Numbered from the stretch's first letter, positions 6,798 to 15,384 are shown. The stretch: 33,984 nucleotides of DNA from Alphaproteobacteria bacterium (GCA_018826515.1 JAHKAM010000063.1:90050-124033), one strand, 5' to 3'. Notes: generated from the sequence alone by a model not told the origin. Translations and numbers: made by a program.

Positions 6798-7058
6798 ATG
6801 GAAATATCGCCCATGCCCTCCGCCCGTCGTCTCGAAGGCGTCCGCGCCTATGGCCGCGCCGCCGATGCCTTTGACACCGTCGCCTGGCGGCCGCCGTCGT
6901 CGGCGCGGTTCGACGGGCGCGCCGCCAATGATCCCGAGGTTCCGGAGCCGACGCTCAAGGCACTGGTCGCCGAGCTGCCCGGCTGGGTGACGGTGATAGC
7001 CGGGGGGCTGGTCGCGGCCCTGCTGGGGGCGATGATGGGCGGGATGCTCGCGGTCTAG
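6798..7058 (+). CDS. small protein with C-terminal membrane segment, unknown function
   Basis: 86 residues, or 81 if the second ATG at 6813 is used. The first 55 residues are polar with several Arg, and the last 27 form one hydrophobic Gly/Ala-rich segment ([17 protein letters not shown]) that could span the membrane as a tail anchor. Third codon positions are strongly GC, supporting a real gene. No Shine-Dalgarno is seen at either ATG. TTGACA at 6776-6781 and a small inverted repeat TGTCG/CGACA (6783-6798) lie immediately upstream, so a leaderless start at 6813 is conceivable. The last four bases overlap the convergent rnhB stop. Family not recognised. Confidence 0.7.
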   Translation: MEISPMPSARRLEGVRAYGRAADAFDTVAWRPPSSARFDGRAANDPEVPEPTLKALVAELPGWVTVIAGGLVAALLGAMMGGMLAV

Positions 7059-7711
7059 GAATCCAGCAAGGCCCGGATCGGCGCCCAGCTGCGACGGTGG
7101 GCCGGGCAGGGGCCGAGGGCTTTCAGTGCGGCGGAGTGGATCGGCGCATTGTAGCCCTTGTGGCCGGCGAATCCGTAGCCGGGGTATTCCACGTCCAGCG
7201 CGACCATCAGCCGGTCCCGCGCCGTCTTGGCGAGGATGGAAGCGGCGGCGATGGACAGGGACAGGCTGTCGCCCTTGATCACAGTCTGGACCGCGCACGG
7301 CAGCCTGAACCCGTAGTTCCCGTCCACCAGCGCCGCGACCGGCTGGACCGACAGGGCCTCGATGGCCCGGCACATGGCCAGGCCGGTGGCGTTCAGGATG
7401 TTGTGGGTCTCGATCTCCTCGACCGAGGCGAAGCCGACGCCCCAGGCGACGGCCCGCGCCTTGATCTCGATCTCCAGCGCTTCGCGCCGGGCGTGGGTCA
7501 GGGCCTTGGAGTCGTCGATGCCGGCGGGCAGGTCGTCGGGATTGAGGATCACCGCCCCCGCCGAAACGGGTCCGGCCCAGGGGCCGCGCCCCGCCTCGTC
7601 CACCCCGCAGACCGGGCCGCCCGCGCTCTCGATCAACAGAATTTCGAGCGCGAGGGTCGGAAAGGCGCGGGAAAGCTTTGCCTTTGCAGGGGATTTCGTC
7701 GGAGTCTTCAC
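7055..7711 (-). CDS. rnhB: ribonuclease HII
   Basis: Endonuclease that nicks the RNA strand of RNA/DNA hybrids and single ribonucleotides misincorporated in DNA. 218 residues from the GTG at 7711. Catalytic motif G-V-D-E-A-G-R-G-P at residues 36-44 with D38 and E39; D-D-S-K-A-L follows; the later Asp-containing segment A-A-L-V-D-G-N and the G-H-K-G-Y-N motif are present. The GTG start is preferred because GTGA overlaps the tag stop by four bases, the signature of translational coupling; an ATG at 7750 inside tag would add 13 residues and has no better ribosome site. The Lys/Ala/Pro-rich first 15 residues precede the RNase H fold. Convergent with the small membrane-protein gene. Confidence 0.93.
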   Translation of the reverse strand: MKTPTKSPAKAKLSRAFPTLALEILLIESAGGPVCGVDEAGRGPWAGPVSAGAVILNPDDLPAGIDDSKALTHARREALEIEIKARAVAWGVGFASVEEIETHNILNATGLAMCRAIEALSVQPVAALVDGNYGFRLPCAVQTVIKGDSLSLSIAAASILAKTARDRLMVALDVEYPGYGFAGHKGYNAPIHSAALKALGPCPAHRRSWAPIRALLDS

Positions 7712-8295
7712 GTCCGGGCCATCGCACGAACCTGCCGGTGACGAAAGCATTCGGTTCCGTGGTCGTTGACCATGCCGACGGCCTGCATAAAGGCGTAGAC
7801 GATTACCGGACCCACGAAGGTGAAGCCGCGCTGCTTCAGCGCCTTCGACATCGCCTCGGATGCGGGGGTGGCCACGGGCCGGGCGTCGCCGTCAGGCCAG
7901 CTGTTCTGGATCGGCGCGCCGCCGACGAAAGACCACAGCCATTCGGAGAAGTCCTCGCCGCTGTCGCGCATCTCCAGCCAGATCCGGGCGCCCTTGATGG
8001 CGCTGTTGATCTTGGCGCGAGAGCGGATGATGCGGGCGTCGCCCAGCAGCCGTTCGATGTCCGCTTCGCCATAGCAGGCGATCTTCTCCGGATCGAAACC
8101 GTCGAAGGCGTCGCGCATGCCCTCGCGCTTCCGCAGGATGGTGATCCAGGCCAGGCCGGCCTGGAAACCGTCCAGCACCAGCTTTTCCCACAGGGCGCGC
8201 GGGTCGTACTCGGGCACGCCCCACTCGTCATCGTGATAGGCGACGTAGAGGGGATCGGTCCCGCACCAGGCACAGCGATGAAGTGAGTCGGCCAT
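7708..8295 (-). CDS. tag: DNA-3-methyladenine glycosylase I
   Basis: Base-excision repair enzyme that removes 3-methyladenine from alkylated DNA. 195 residues, normal length. The N terminus [21 protein letters not shown] matches Tag, followed by [14 protein letters not shown] around the catalytic pocket, and the C-terminal N-D-H-G-T-E-C-F supplies the H-x3-C half of the structural zinc site whose other half is the N-terminal Cys/His pair. It overlaps rnhB by four bases, forming a two-gene repair operon on the minus strand. Confidence 0.95.
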   Translation of the reverse strand: MADSLHRCAWCGTDPLYVAYHDDEWGVPEYDPRALWEKLVLDGFQAGLAWITILRKREGMRDAFDGFDPEKIACYGEADIERLLGDARIIRSRAKINSAIKGARIWLEMRDSGEDFSEWLWSFVGGAPIQNSWPDGDARPVATPASEAMSKALKQRGFTFVGPVIVYAFMQAVGMVNDHGTECFRHRQVRAMART

Positions 8296-8322
8296 GGGCG
8301 CAGGATAGCGGATCGGCCACGG

Positions 8323-8351
8323 AAAAGGGCCGCGCCCGGAAGGCGCGGCCC
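8323..8351 (-). terminator. rho-independent terminator after the exported-protein gene
   Basis: Read on the minus strand, GGGCCGCGCC pairs perfectly with GGCGCGGCCC around a five-base loop and is followed by TTTT. It lies 25 bases past the stop of the gene at 8376-8729 and separates it from tag. Confidence 0.85.
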
Positions 8352-8375
8352 CATGATCTTGTGCCGGTCGGCGGA

Positions 8376-8729
8376 TCAGCCGGCGGTGTAGCGATACTCG
8401 CTGATCTGGCAGACGTTGATACGGTAGCGCTCCAGCTCGTCGCCGTCGGCGAACCGGGCCTTGAAGTCATAGATGCAGGCGCCCGAACCGTCGTCGATGT
8501 TGATCATGACCGAGGCGCCGTTGCGCAGGACGTCCTGGCCGAGGATGTCTTCCTGCCAGTCGTTCTCACCGGAGTTCGAGGCGTAGAAATGGGTCATCGT
8601 CACGCCGGTGGCGTTGATGATCCGGACGCGACGGTCCTGACCATCGTTGGATTGAAAGCCCATCGTCCCGAAGGCGACAGCGGAAATGGCGGCCGCGAGG
8701 ACGGCGCGACGTGCGAAAGCCTTGAACAT
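8376..8729 (-). CDS. exported small protein, uncharacterised family of Caulobacterales
   Basis: 117 residues. The N terminus M-F-K-A-F-A-R-R-A-V-L-A-A-A followed by a hydrophobic stretch to about residue 24 is a signal peptide, so the mature part (about 93 residues) is periplasmic or secreted. The mature domain begins R-V-R-I-I-N-A-T-G-V-T-M and is rich in beta-type segments with two Cys (in G-A-C-I-Y-D-F and I-N-V-C-Q-I) that could form a disulfide. I have seen similar proteins left as hypothetical, and some misnamed, in related genomes; no function is established. The ATG at 8729 has AAGGA eight bases upstream, which rules out the longer open frame to 8891. A terminator follows at 8323-8351, so it is monocistronic. 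Confidence 0.85.
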   Translation of the reverse strand: MFKAFARRAVLAAAISAVAFGTMGFQSNDGQDRRVRIINATGVTMTHFYASNSGENDWQEDILGQDVLRNGASVMINIDDGSGACIYDFKARFADGDELERYRINVCQISEYRYTAG

Positions 8730-8955
8730 TATTACGATCCTTGGAGGGATGCGCCCCCTGCGCGGCCTAGGCGTAACATCGATGCACGAACCGCGTCGAG
8801 AAGAAGGCGGAAAATTCGACGGCGTCAGCGGGCCCTGGTTTTCGCGGCCGGGGACCCGATCGGAGTCCCCATAGCCCGCGCACGGCGTCAACGCCGACGT
8901 CTGATCCCATCCATGCTATCATCGCCTGCAATCGCAGCCTTGATGGACCCCTCCC

Positions 8956-10158
8956 ATGCCGCCCAGGACAGCCGGCCTGCTCACCGCCCTGCTCTCGGCA
9001 TTCCTGCTGGCCGGTTGCGGGACGATCGACCGCCCCGAGGATGGCGTTCTGCGCCTGACCACCCAGACCTGGCGGCCGACGGAAGACCCTCGCATCCGCG
9101 GCGCAGACGTCGCCCGTGTCGAGGCCCTGGCGGAACAGATCGGCGAGCGTCTGTGGGCCGCCGCCGAGGGACGGTCGATCCTCGCCCTGTCCGGCGGCGG
9201 CGCCAACGGCGCCTACGGAGCCGGCGTTCTGGTGGGCTGGACCGAGAGCGGAACCCGACCCGAGTTCAGCGTGGTCACCGGCGTCAGCACCGGGGCGCTG
9301 GCGGCGCCGTTCGCCTTCCTCGGTCCCGAATGGGACGACGACCTGCACGGCGCCTATGCCGAGGGCCGGACCGGCGGGCTGTTGAGCTGGCGCAGCTTCG
9401 CCGCCCTGGGAGCGCCGGGCCTGTTCGATGCCGGGGTGCTGAAGGATCTGGTCGAGGACTATGTCGATGAAGACCTGCTTCGGGCCATCGCCGTCGAGCA
9501 CGACAAGGGCCGTCGGCTGCTGATCGTCACCACCAATCTGGATGCCCAGGAGACGGTGATCTGGGACATGGGCGTGCTGGCGAAGCAGGGCGGGGACCAG
9601 GCCGTGGAACTGTTCCGCGAGGTCCTGCTGGCCTCGGCCAGCATCCCCGGGGTGTTCCCGCCGGTGATGATCCCGGGCGTCGACGACCAGGGGCAGCTGG
9701 TGGAGGAGATGCACGTCGACGGCGGAGTGGTTACGCCCTTCCTCGGCATTCCGGAGAGTCTGCTGACGGTGACCACGCCGACGCAGGCGCCGGAGGGCGC
9801 CGCCCTCTATGTCCTGATCAACGGCCAGATCGAGCGAACCGAGGTGATCACGCGCGGGACCCTTCCGGCCATTCTGGCCCGAAGCTATGACACGATGAGC
9901 AAGGCGAGCCTGCGCACCAGCCTGGCGGTCAACCTGGCCTTCGCCGAGCGAAACGGGCTCAACCTCCATGTCGCCGCCATCCCGGAAGGGATCGAGGCCT
10001 CCAGCCTCGATTTCGATCCCGAGTCCATGGCCGAATTGTTCGAGCGGGGGCGGGCGGCGGCGGCCGGCGGCGTCGCCTGGTCGGAGATGAAGAGCCCGGC
10101 GCCGGAGCCGGTCGCCCTGCCGGTCGAGCCGCCGGCGCCCGTCTCCCTGCCGGACTGA
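8956..10158 (+). CDS. patatin-like phospholipase, lipoprotein
   Basis: 400 residues. The signal peptide ends in the lipobox L-L-A-G-C with C21 as the lipidation site, so the protein is anchored to a membrane on its periplasmic side. The patatin domain shows the oxyanion-hole motif S-G-G-G-A-N-G-A-Y-G-A-G near residue 79, the nucleophile motif G-V-S-T-G, and the catalytic Asp motif D-G-G in M-H-V-D-G-G-V-V. It is therefore a serine/aspartate dyad acyl hydrolase, presumably acting on envelope phospholipids; the substrate is not evident. The C-terminal 25 residues are Pro/Val/Glu rich and probably disordered. It is divergent from the exported small protein; its stop lies six bases from the convergent cyclase stop. 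Confidence 0.93.
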   Translation: MPPRTAGLLTALLSAFLLAGCGTIDRPEDGVLRLTTQTWRPTEDPRIRGADVARVEALAEQIGERLWAAAEGRSILALSGGGANGAYGAGVLVGWTESGTRPEFSVVTGVSTGALAAPFAFLGPEWDDDLHGAYAEGRTGGLLSWRSFAALGAPGLFDAGVLKDLVEDYVDEDLLRAIAVEHDKGRRLLIVTTNLDAQETVIWDMGVLAKQGGDQAVELFREVLLASASIPGVFPPVMIPGVDDQGQLVEEMHVDGGVVTPFLGIPESLLTVTTPTQAPEGAALYVLINGQIERTEVITRGTLPAILARSYDTMSKASLRTSLAVNLAFAERNGLNLHVAAIPEGIEASSLDFDPESMAELFERGRAAAAGGVAWSEMKSPAPEPVALPVEPPAPVSLPD

Positions 10159-10164
10159 CCCCGA

Positions 10165-10815
10165 TCAGGGGATTTCAGCGAAGGCCCGCACCGGAAAGGT
10201 CCCGAAGGCCCTGATCCTGGGCGGGGCGGCCGTGAAGCGGAAGCCGGCGTCGGGCAGCAGCTCCAGCCCGCGCATATGCTCGCAGATCGGGACGCCCGCG
10301 CCCAGCAACAGGGTGTGGACCGGGCGCGACCGGGTCCGGGTGTCGTCGATGTTGTGGGAGTCGATGCCCACGAGGGCCGCGCCCGCCTCGGCCAGCCGGG
10401 CGGCGGCCGCCTCCGTCAGGAAGGGGTGGTCCTCGAAATAGGCGTCCGCGCGCCAGTGGCGGGCCCAGCCGGTGTGGACCAGAATCGCCTTGCCGCGCAG
10501 GTCGAGGCCGGCGAAGCGGTCAGCATCGACCGCTTGGACATCGGGCGCTCGCACCACCAGACCGGGCAGGGCGGCGACGCGATCGAGGCCGACATCGCTC
10601 AGGTCCTCGCCGTCGGCGAAACGGTGGAAGGGCGTGTCCAGATAAGTGCCCGTGTTACCGACCATCTCGATCCGGCCAATCTGGAATTCGGTTCCCGGCT
10701 CATAGTTCGCCCGCGAGGCTTCGCGGCTCAGATGGTCACAGACCAGCGGCGCGGGCAGGCCCTTGTAGGTGATCATGCCGGCTTCGATGGTGTGGCTGAG
10801 GTCGATCAGCGGCAT
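10165..10815 (-). CDS. cyclase family protein (kynurenine formamidase-like fold)
   Basis: 216 residues, the normal length for KynB-like cyclases. The N terminus M-P-L-I-D-L-S-H-T-I is characteristic. The family metal motif H-x-G-T-H-x-D-x-P-x-H appears here as N-T-G-T-Y-L-D-T-P-F-H, so the first two His ligands are replaced by Asn and Tyr while Asp and the last His remain. A-I-L-V-H-T-G-W and G-I-D-S-H-N-I-D-D follow as expected. True N-formylkynurenine hydrolysis would normally need the zinc ligands, so the substrate and even the metal requirement are uncertain; I do not assign kynB. No tryptophan-degradation genes are nearby. It is divergent from the small lipoprotein gene, with 122 bases between the starts. 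Confidence 0.85.
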   Translation of the reverse strand: MPLIDLSHTIEAGMITYKGLPAPLVCDHLSREASRANYEPGTEFQIGRIEMVGNTGTYLDTPFHRFADGEDLSDVGLDRVAALPGLVVRAPDVQAVDADRFAGLDLRGKAILVHTGWARHWRADAYFEDHPFLTEAAAARLAEAGAALVGIDSHNIDDTRTRSRPVHTLLLGAGVPICEHMRGLELLPDAGFRFTAAPPRIRAFGTFPVRAFAEIP

Positions 10816-10937
10816 GCGGCGGAACTCCCGGAATCACGAACCGGAAGGATGCTTGCCCCGTCGCCGCGGGTCAAAGCACTGGACAAGACCGCCCCGAGCT
10901 CGAACAATCGCGTCTCCATCATGGAAGGATTTCAGTC

Positions 10938-11177
10938 ATGCGTATCGCCCTGTTCGCCGCCGCCGCGGCCGCCCTCGCCCTGACCGCCTGCTCGCCGCAG
11001 ACGGAAGACAACGCCGCCGCCACCGCCGACGCGGCCGGCGACACCGTGGCCTCGGCCGCCGACGACACCGCCGCCAATGTCGACGCCGCGGCTGACAACG
11101 CCGCCGCCGCGACCAATGAAGCGGCCGAAAACGTCGACGCGTCGATCCAGACGCCCGCCGAGACTCCCGCCCAATAG
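10938..11177 (+). CDS. small Ala/Asp-rich lipoprotein
   Basis: 79 residues. Signal peptide with lipobox A-L-T-A-C, lipidation at C18. The mature part is a low-complexity chain of A-A-D, A-A-N and similar units (A-A-D-N-A-A-A-A, N-E-A-A-E-N-V-D-A), predicted as one long amphipathic helix without Cys or aromatics. This resembles small entericidin-like or spacer lipoproteins, but no exact family is recognised. GGAAGG stands eight bases before the ATG. A strong terminator follows at 11201, so it is a single-gene unit. Confidence 0.85.
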   Translation: MRIALFAAAAAALALTACSPQTEDNAAATADAAGDTVASAADDTAANVDAAADNAAAATNEAAENVDASIQTPAETPAQ

Positions 11178-11200
11178 TCGACGGGATTCGCCAATCGGAG

Positions 11201-11237
11201 ACGCGTCCGGGGTCCGCCTCGGGCGCGTTTTCGTTTT
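11201..11237 (+). terminator. rho-independent terminator after the small lipoprotein
   Basis: A 12-pair stem (11201-11212 with 11217-11228, two G-T pairs) closes the loop TCCG and is followed by TTTTCGTTTT. It sits between the convergent lipoprotein and ygfZ genes and touches the ygfZ stop, so it may serve only the plus strand. Confidence 0.85.
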
Positions 11238-12027
11238 ACAGCCCCGTCCACCCTGGCCGCGATACCGTGACCGCCCGCCCGTCGACCGTCAGATCGCCGT
11301 CGATCCGGTCGAGCCGGAGCAGGGCCATGGCCGCCCCCGGGCGACCGCTCAGCACCTCTCCGGCGCGCAGGTCGCCCTTGAGGATCTCGGCGCCGAAGGC
11401 GGGCGCCGGACCGTCGAAGGCGATCGGCAACATGCGGGTCTTGATCGCCCCGCGCCGCTTCATTCGCGAGGTCGTCTCCTGGCCTACGAAACAGCCCTTC
11501 TGGAAGTCGATCCCGTTCAGCAGGTCGAAATTGGCCTCGATCGGCCAGGTCTTGTCGAATGGCGCGTCGGCGGCCGGATCGGGCACGCCCACGGCGAGAC
11601 GATGCGCCTGCCAGTCGGCCTCGGCCGCATCAACCGCGACGGTCGCGCCATACGCCCGACCGCCCAGCTCCGGCGTGCGTGGGTCTGCGATGAAGCTCGC
11701 GGGCAGGTCGCCGCCCCAGGCCGCCAGGACGGGTCGGTCGTCGGGTTCGACCGTGACCTGCGCCCGCAGCCTGTACATGGCCAACCGCTGGAGCAGGGCC
11801 TCACGGCGGTCGGCGGCGACGTCGAGCAGGACGGCGTCCGCCTCGCCCAACAGGAAGAGATCGAACAGCAGCCGTCCCGGGGGCGACAGCAGGGCGCCGA
11901 AGCGAAGCTCGCCCGGGGCGAGGGTCTCGACATCCTGGGTCAGGAGGTTGTGCAGGAAGGGGCGGGCGTCAGGGCCAGACACCCGGATCAGTGCGCGGTT
12001 GTCGAGGCGGGCGATGCGGACGGTCAT
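11236..12027 (-). CDS. ygfZ: YgfZ/CAF17-type folate-binding protein, Fe-S cluster repair
   Basis: 263 residues, related to the GcvT aminomethyltransferase fold. The diagnostic motif K-G-C-F-V-G-Q-E (K-G-C-[aromatic]-x-G-Q-E) is present near residue 177, with T-T-S-R-M-K-R-R-G following. YgfZ uses tetrahydrofolate to help build or repair certain Fe-S enzymes in the cytosol. The start at 12027 gives the expected M-T-V-R-I-A-R-L-D-N-R-A-L-I-R-V-S-G; the frame stays open far upstream across the glycosyltransferase gene, which is a chance effect of high GC. It is divergent from the glycosyltransferase, with 84 bases between. Confidence 0.92.
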   Translation of the reverse strand: MTVRIARLDNRALIRVSGPDARPFLHNLLTQDVETLAPGELRFGALLSPPGRLLFDLFLLGEADAVLLDVAADRREALLQRLAMYRLRAQVTVEPDDRPVLAAWGGDLPASFIADPRTPELGGRAYGATVAVDAAEADWQAHRLAVGVPDPAADAPFDKTWPIEANFDLLNGIDFQKGCFVGQETTSRMKRRGAIKTRMLPIAFDGPAPAFGAEILKGDLRAGEVLSGRPGAAMALLRLDRIDGDLTVDGRAVTVSRPGWTGL

Positions 12028-12111
12028 GAGGTCTAGATAGGGCGCGACGCGGCTGTCGGCCATGGCCGCATGCGGCCTGCTGCGGCGAGAGAATCCGTAT
12101 ACGGTCGATCC

Positions 12112-13071
12112 ATGGCCGCACGGTTTCCCATTCTGTACATCGCCGAGGCCGACGCGAGCGACGCGATCCTGTCCTCGGGCGTGCTGGCCTATATGGTCGA
12201 GGCCATGCCGCAGGCGAGCTTCACCGTGGTGGGCTCGCCGAAGAGCGCGCCCCTGTTCGCCGACACGCCGCGGCTGGACCGGCTGATCGTGCTGGAGCGC
12301 GACAGCCGGCTGGACTGGCTGGGCCTGTGGAACAAGGTGCGCGAGACGAAATGGGGGCTGATCGTCGACATGCGCGGCACCACCCTGTCGGGCAAGCTGA
12401 AGCGGCAGAAGCGGGCCGTGCGCGGGGCATGGGAGGCGGGCGTTCACGCCGTCGAACAGGCGGCGCGGGTGCTGCAGCTGGAGGAGGTTCCGGCGCCGAA
12501 GCTGTTCGTCTCGGAAGCGACGCACGCCAGGGCCGACGCCCTGATCCCGGACGAGGGGGTTCCGCTGCTGGCCATCGGTCCGGGCGCCGACTGGATGGGC
12601 AAGGTCTGGCCCTCCGAGCGCTACGCCAAGGTCGCCGTGGCCCTCGTCGGCGAGGGCGGACCGCTGGAAGGCGGCCGGGTGATCGTGGTCGGGGACGAGA
12701 ATGCGCGCGAAACCGCCCACGTCATTCGGCTGTCGTTGCCGCGCAACCGGGTGACCGAGCTGCAGGGCCGGCTGGGCCGGCTGGAGACGGTGGCGGCCAT
12801 CGGCCGGGCGGCGCTGTATGTCGGGGCGGACACCATCTGGACCGATCTGGCGGTGGCCTCGGGCGTCCCGGTGGTGGCCTGTTTCGGGCCGTCGGATGAG
12901 GCCGAGCATGGCCCGTGGGGCGGGATCGCGGTGCGCGGGCCTCGTTCGGTGGATGAGTATCGCAAGATCGATCCGAATCTGAACCAGGCCATCCAGCATA
13001 TGAACGACCTGCCCGCCGACCGGGTGCTGAAGGCGGCGACGAAGCTGCTGGCTGAACGCGCCCCGGCCTAG
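12112..13071 (+). CDS. glycosyltransferase family 9 (heptosyltransferase-like)
   Basis: 319 residues. The pattern matches ADP-heptose:LPS heptosyltransferases: an N-terminal Rossmann-like domain with I-L-Y-I-A-E-A-D-A-S-D-A-I-L-S-S-G-V-L, a central A-I-G-P-G-A-D-W-M-G-K-V-W-P-S-E-R-Y start of the nucleotide-sugar domain, and Y-V-G-A-D-T-I-W-T-D-L-A-V-A-S-G-V-P followed by F-G-P-S-D. It presumably adds a sugar to the lipopolysaccharide core at the cytoplasmic face of the inner membrane; donor and acceptor cannot be read. The start at 12112 (M-A-A-R-F-P-I-L) is preferred over an ATG 14 codons upstream because it fits the family N terminus. pyrC follows after 32 bases. Confidence 0.88.
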   Translation: MAARFPILYIAEADASDAILSSGVLAYMVEAMPQASFTVVGSPKSAPLFADTPRLDRLIVLERDSRLDWLGLWNKVRETKWGLIVDMRGTTLSGKLKRQKRAVRGAWEAGVHAVEQAARVLQLEEVPAPKLFVSEATHARADALIPDEGVPLLAIGPGADWMGKVWPSERYAKVAVALVGEGGPLEGGRVIVVGDENARETAHVIRLSLPRNRVTELQGRLGRLETVAAIGRAALYVGADTIWTDLAVASGVPVVACFGPSDEAEHGPWGGIAVRGPRSVDEYRKIDPNLNQAIQHMNDLPADRVLKAATKLLAERAPA

Positions 13072-13103
13072 AACCTTTGGCCGCGCGGGGTTAAGGGACG
13101 GGC

Positions 13104-14435
13104 ATGACCCAGACATACGACCTGATCGTCCGCGGCGGCGAAGTGGCCAATCATGCGGGGCGCGGCCTCGCCGACGTCGGCGTGACCGACGGCCGGATCG
13201 TCTTCGTCGGCGACCTGTCGCAGGCGAGCGCCGGCGAGGTGGTGGACGCAAGGGGCCTGACCGTCCTGCCGGGCGTGATCGACACCCAGGTCCATTTCCG
13301 CGAGCCGGGGCTGGAGTGGAAGGAAGACCTCGAGAGCGGCAGCCGCGCGGCGGCGCTGGGCGGGGTCACCTCGGTGTTCGAAATGCCGAATACCGAGCCC
13401 AATACGACCGATCCGGAGACCCTGGCCGACAAGCTGGACCGCGCCCGCGACCGGATGTGGACCGACCACGCCTTCTACATCGGCGGCACGCACGGGAATG
13501 CGAAATACCTCGCCGAGCTGGAGCGTCTGCCCGGCTGCTGCGGGGTCAAGGTGTTCATGGGGGCCTCGACCGGCACCCTGCTGGTCGCCGACGACGACGG
13601 GGTGCGCGAGGTGCTTCGTCATGTGAAGCGGCGGGCGACCTTCCATTCCGAGGACGAATACCGGCTGGTCGAGCGGCGGCCGCTGGCCCGGCCGGGCGAC
13701 TGGACCAGCCATCCCGAGGTGCGCGACGCCGAGAGCGCCATCCGCTCGACGCGACGCCTTGTGGCGCTGGCGCGGGAGGTGGGGGCGCGGATCCATGTGC
13801 TCCACGTTTCGACCGCCGAGGAGGTGCGCTTCCTCGCCGACCACAAGGACGTGGCCACGGCCGAGGTGACGCCGCAGCATCTGACCCTGGACGGGGACGA
13901 GGCCTATGCGCGGCTGAAGGGCTATGCCCAGATGAACCCGCCGATCCGCAATGCGGCCCATATCGCCGGCCTGTGGGGGGGGATCGAGCAGGGGGTGTTC
14001 GACGTGCTGGGCTCGGATCACGCGCCGCACACCCGCGAGGAGAAGGCCAAGCCCTATCCGGCCTCGCCCTCGGGGATGCCGGGGGTGCAGACCCTGGTGC
14101 CTGTGATGCTGACGCATGTGGCCAACGGGCGGCTGAGCCTGGACCGGTTCATCGACCTGACGAGCCATGGGGCCAACCGGATCTTCGGCATCGCCGGCAA
14201 GGGGCGGATGGCCGAGGGGTATGACGCCGATCTGACGCTGGTGGACCTGAAGGCGAAGCATGTGATCCGCCACGCCGACATGGCCAGCCGGTGCGGCTGG
14301 ACGCCGTTCGACGGCTTCGAGGCGACGGGCAAGGCCGTGGCGACGATCGTGCGGGGACGGGTGGTGATGCGCGACGGCGCACTGGTCGGGACGGCGCATG
14401 GCCGCCCGGTCCGGTTTCAGGAGACGCTGGCCTAG
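13104..14435 (+). CDS. pyrC: dihydroorotase
   Basis: 443 residues, an amidohydrolase of the long dihydroorotase type. It interconverts carbamoyl-aspartate and dihydroorotate, the third step of pyrimidine synthesis. Visible: the N-terminal composite-barrel strand D-L-I-V-R-G-G, then D-T-Q-V-H-F-R-E-P-G where the metal motif H-x-H reads Q-V-H, E-M-P-N-T-E-P, G-V-K-V-F-M-G holding the candidate carboxylated Lys, F-H-S-E-D-E, I-H-V-L-H-V-S, and L-G-S-D-H-A-P-H-T with the catalytic Asp. The Gln in place of the first His also occurs in a known dihydroorotase subgroup (D-D-Q-V-H-F-R-E-P-G type), so it is not evidence of decay. Hydantoinase or allantoinase activity is less likely. The TAG stop overlaps the convergent hydrolase stop in one CTAG palindrome. 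Confidence 0.9.
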   Translation: MTQTYDLIVRGGEVANHAGRGLADVGVTDGRIVFVGDLSQASAGEVVDARGLTVLPGVIDTQVHFREPGLEWKEDLESGSRAAALGGVTSVFEMPNTEPNTTDPETLADKLDRARDRMWTDHAFYIGGTHGNAKYLAELERLPGCCGVKVFMGASTGTLLVADDDGVREVLRHVKRRATFHSEDEYRLVERRPLARPGDWTSHPEVRDAESAIRSTRRLVALAREVGARIHVLHVSTAEEVRFLADHKDVATAEVTPQHLTLDGDEAYARLKGYAQMNPPIRNAAHIAGLWGGIEQGVFDVLGSDHAPHTREEKAKPYPASPSGMPGVQTLVPVMLTHVANGRLSLDRFIDLTSHGANRIFGIAGKGRMAEGYDADLTLVDLKAKHVIRHADMASRCGWTPFDGFEATGKAVATIVRGRVVMRDGALVGTAHGRPVRFQETLA

Positions 14436-15361
14436 CGAGGCTCGAGGATGAAGGCGGCCACGTCGTCGACGACGTCGGGCGCCAGCGGCAGGTTCGGGTC
14501 GCTGTAGGTGGCGATATTGCCGGCGCGATCGGCGGGGGCGACCTTGAGCACGTGGTTCACGCCCTCCCACAGGGCCAGACGCACGCCGGGCCGGGCGGCG
14601 GCGAGGGCTTCGGCGTCGACCACCGGGGTCTGGATGTCGGTGGTCCCCGTGCCGACCATGACCGGGCCGTCGTAGCTCGCGGTCAGGGCCGCCGGGTCAA
14701 GCGCCAGCCACGAAATCAGATAGGGCTGGACCGACGGGCGGAACAGGGCGGCGAGGGCCGGCGGCGTGTCCGCGACCGTGCGGCCGGCCTCGAGCTCGGC
14801 GAGGGCGTGGAAGGCCTGGGTCCGCAGCGGCTCGGGCAGCTGCGGGCCGAGCTGTTCCTCAAGCACGATGCGGGCGCGGCGGCCGGCGCCGGACAGCAGG
14901 ACCAGACCGCAGACGCTGGCATTGCCACCCTCCACGGCCGCAAGGGCGACCAGAGCGCCCTCGCTGTGGCCGATCAGCCAGACGCAGGGCCGGCCGGTGC
15001 GTTCGGCGGTCGCCGTGGCCCAGGCCCGGGCGTCGTCGACGAGATGGCCGAAGCGCAGGTCCTCCTCACGACCGCCGGCGAGGGCGCTGGCGGCGATGCC
15101 GCGCTTGTCGATGCGGACGGTGGCGACGCCCTGTTCGGCCAGACCTTCGGCCAGCAGGCGATAGGTGGCCGAGACGATGCCCATGGGGCTGTTGCCGTCG
15201 CGGTCGGTCGGGCCCGAGCCGGGCAGGATGACGGCGACGGCCCGGGTCTGGCCTTCAGGGGTGAGCAGGGTTCCGTGCAGGGGGGCGGGCTCTGACGGCA
15301 GGACGACCGGCGTCGCGGCCGGGTCGGACAGCAGGGCGGCGGCGAGGAACAGGCTGAGCAT
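14432..15361 (-). CDS. exported alpha/beta hydrolase
   Basis: 309 residues. The first 16 residues (M-L-S-L-F-L-A-A-A-L-L-S) form a short signal peptide, so the enzyme is probably periplasmic. The nucleophile elbow G-H-S-E-G appears in W-L-I-G-H-S-E-G-A-L-V-A; the oxyanion region is V-I-L-P-G-S-G-P-T-D-R-D-G-N; a late Asp in G-T-T-D-I-Q-T-P and His in G-V-N-H-V-L-K complete the triad. The P-G-S-G-P-x-D-x-D-G-N pattern places it with bacterial serine esterase-like hydrolases of unknown substrate. It is the distal member of a minus-strand series after sdpR and sdpI, 23 bases behind the latter. Confidence 0.88.
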   Translation of the reverse strand: MLSLFLAAALLSDPAATPVVLPSEPAPLHGTLLTPEGQTRAVAVILPGSGPTDRDGNSPMGIVSATYRLLAEGLAEQGVATVRIDKRGIAASALAGGREEDLRFGHLVDDARAWATATAERTGRPCVWLIGHSEGALVALAAVEGGNASVCGLVLLSGAGRRARIVLEEQLGPQLPEPLRTQAFHALAELEAGRTVADTPPALAALFRPSVQPYLISWLALDPAALTASYDGPVMVGTGTTDIQTPVVDAEALAAARPGVRLALWEGVNHVLKVAPADRAGNIATYSDPNLPLAPDVVDDVAAFILEPR

Positions 15362-15384
15362 GGCGGGGTCTCCGGGCGGCGGAA

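Noticed and set aside
11236..13251. A 671-codon minus-strand frame joining ygfZ with a long N-terminal extension
   Set aside because: Only residues from the ATG at 12027 match YgfZ. The extension is antisense to the glycosyltransferase gene and is an artefact of high GC.
13276..13308. Loss of the first metal-ligand His in the dihydroorotase (Q-V-H for H-x-H)
   Set aside because: A dihydroorotase subgroup with D-x-Q-V-H-F-R-E-P-G is already known, so this is normal for the family and not a novel or decayed site.
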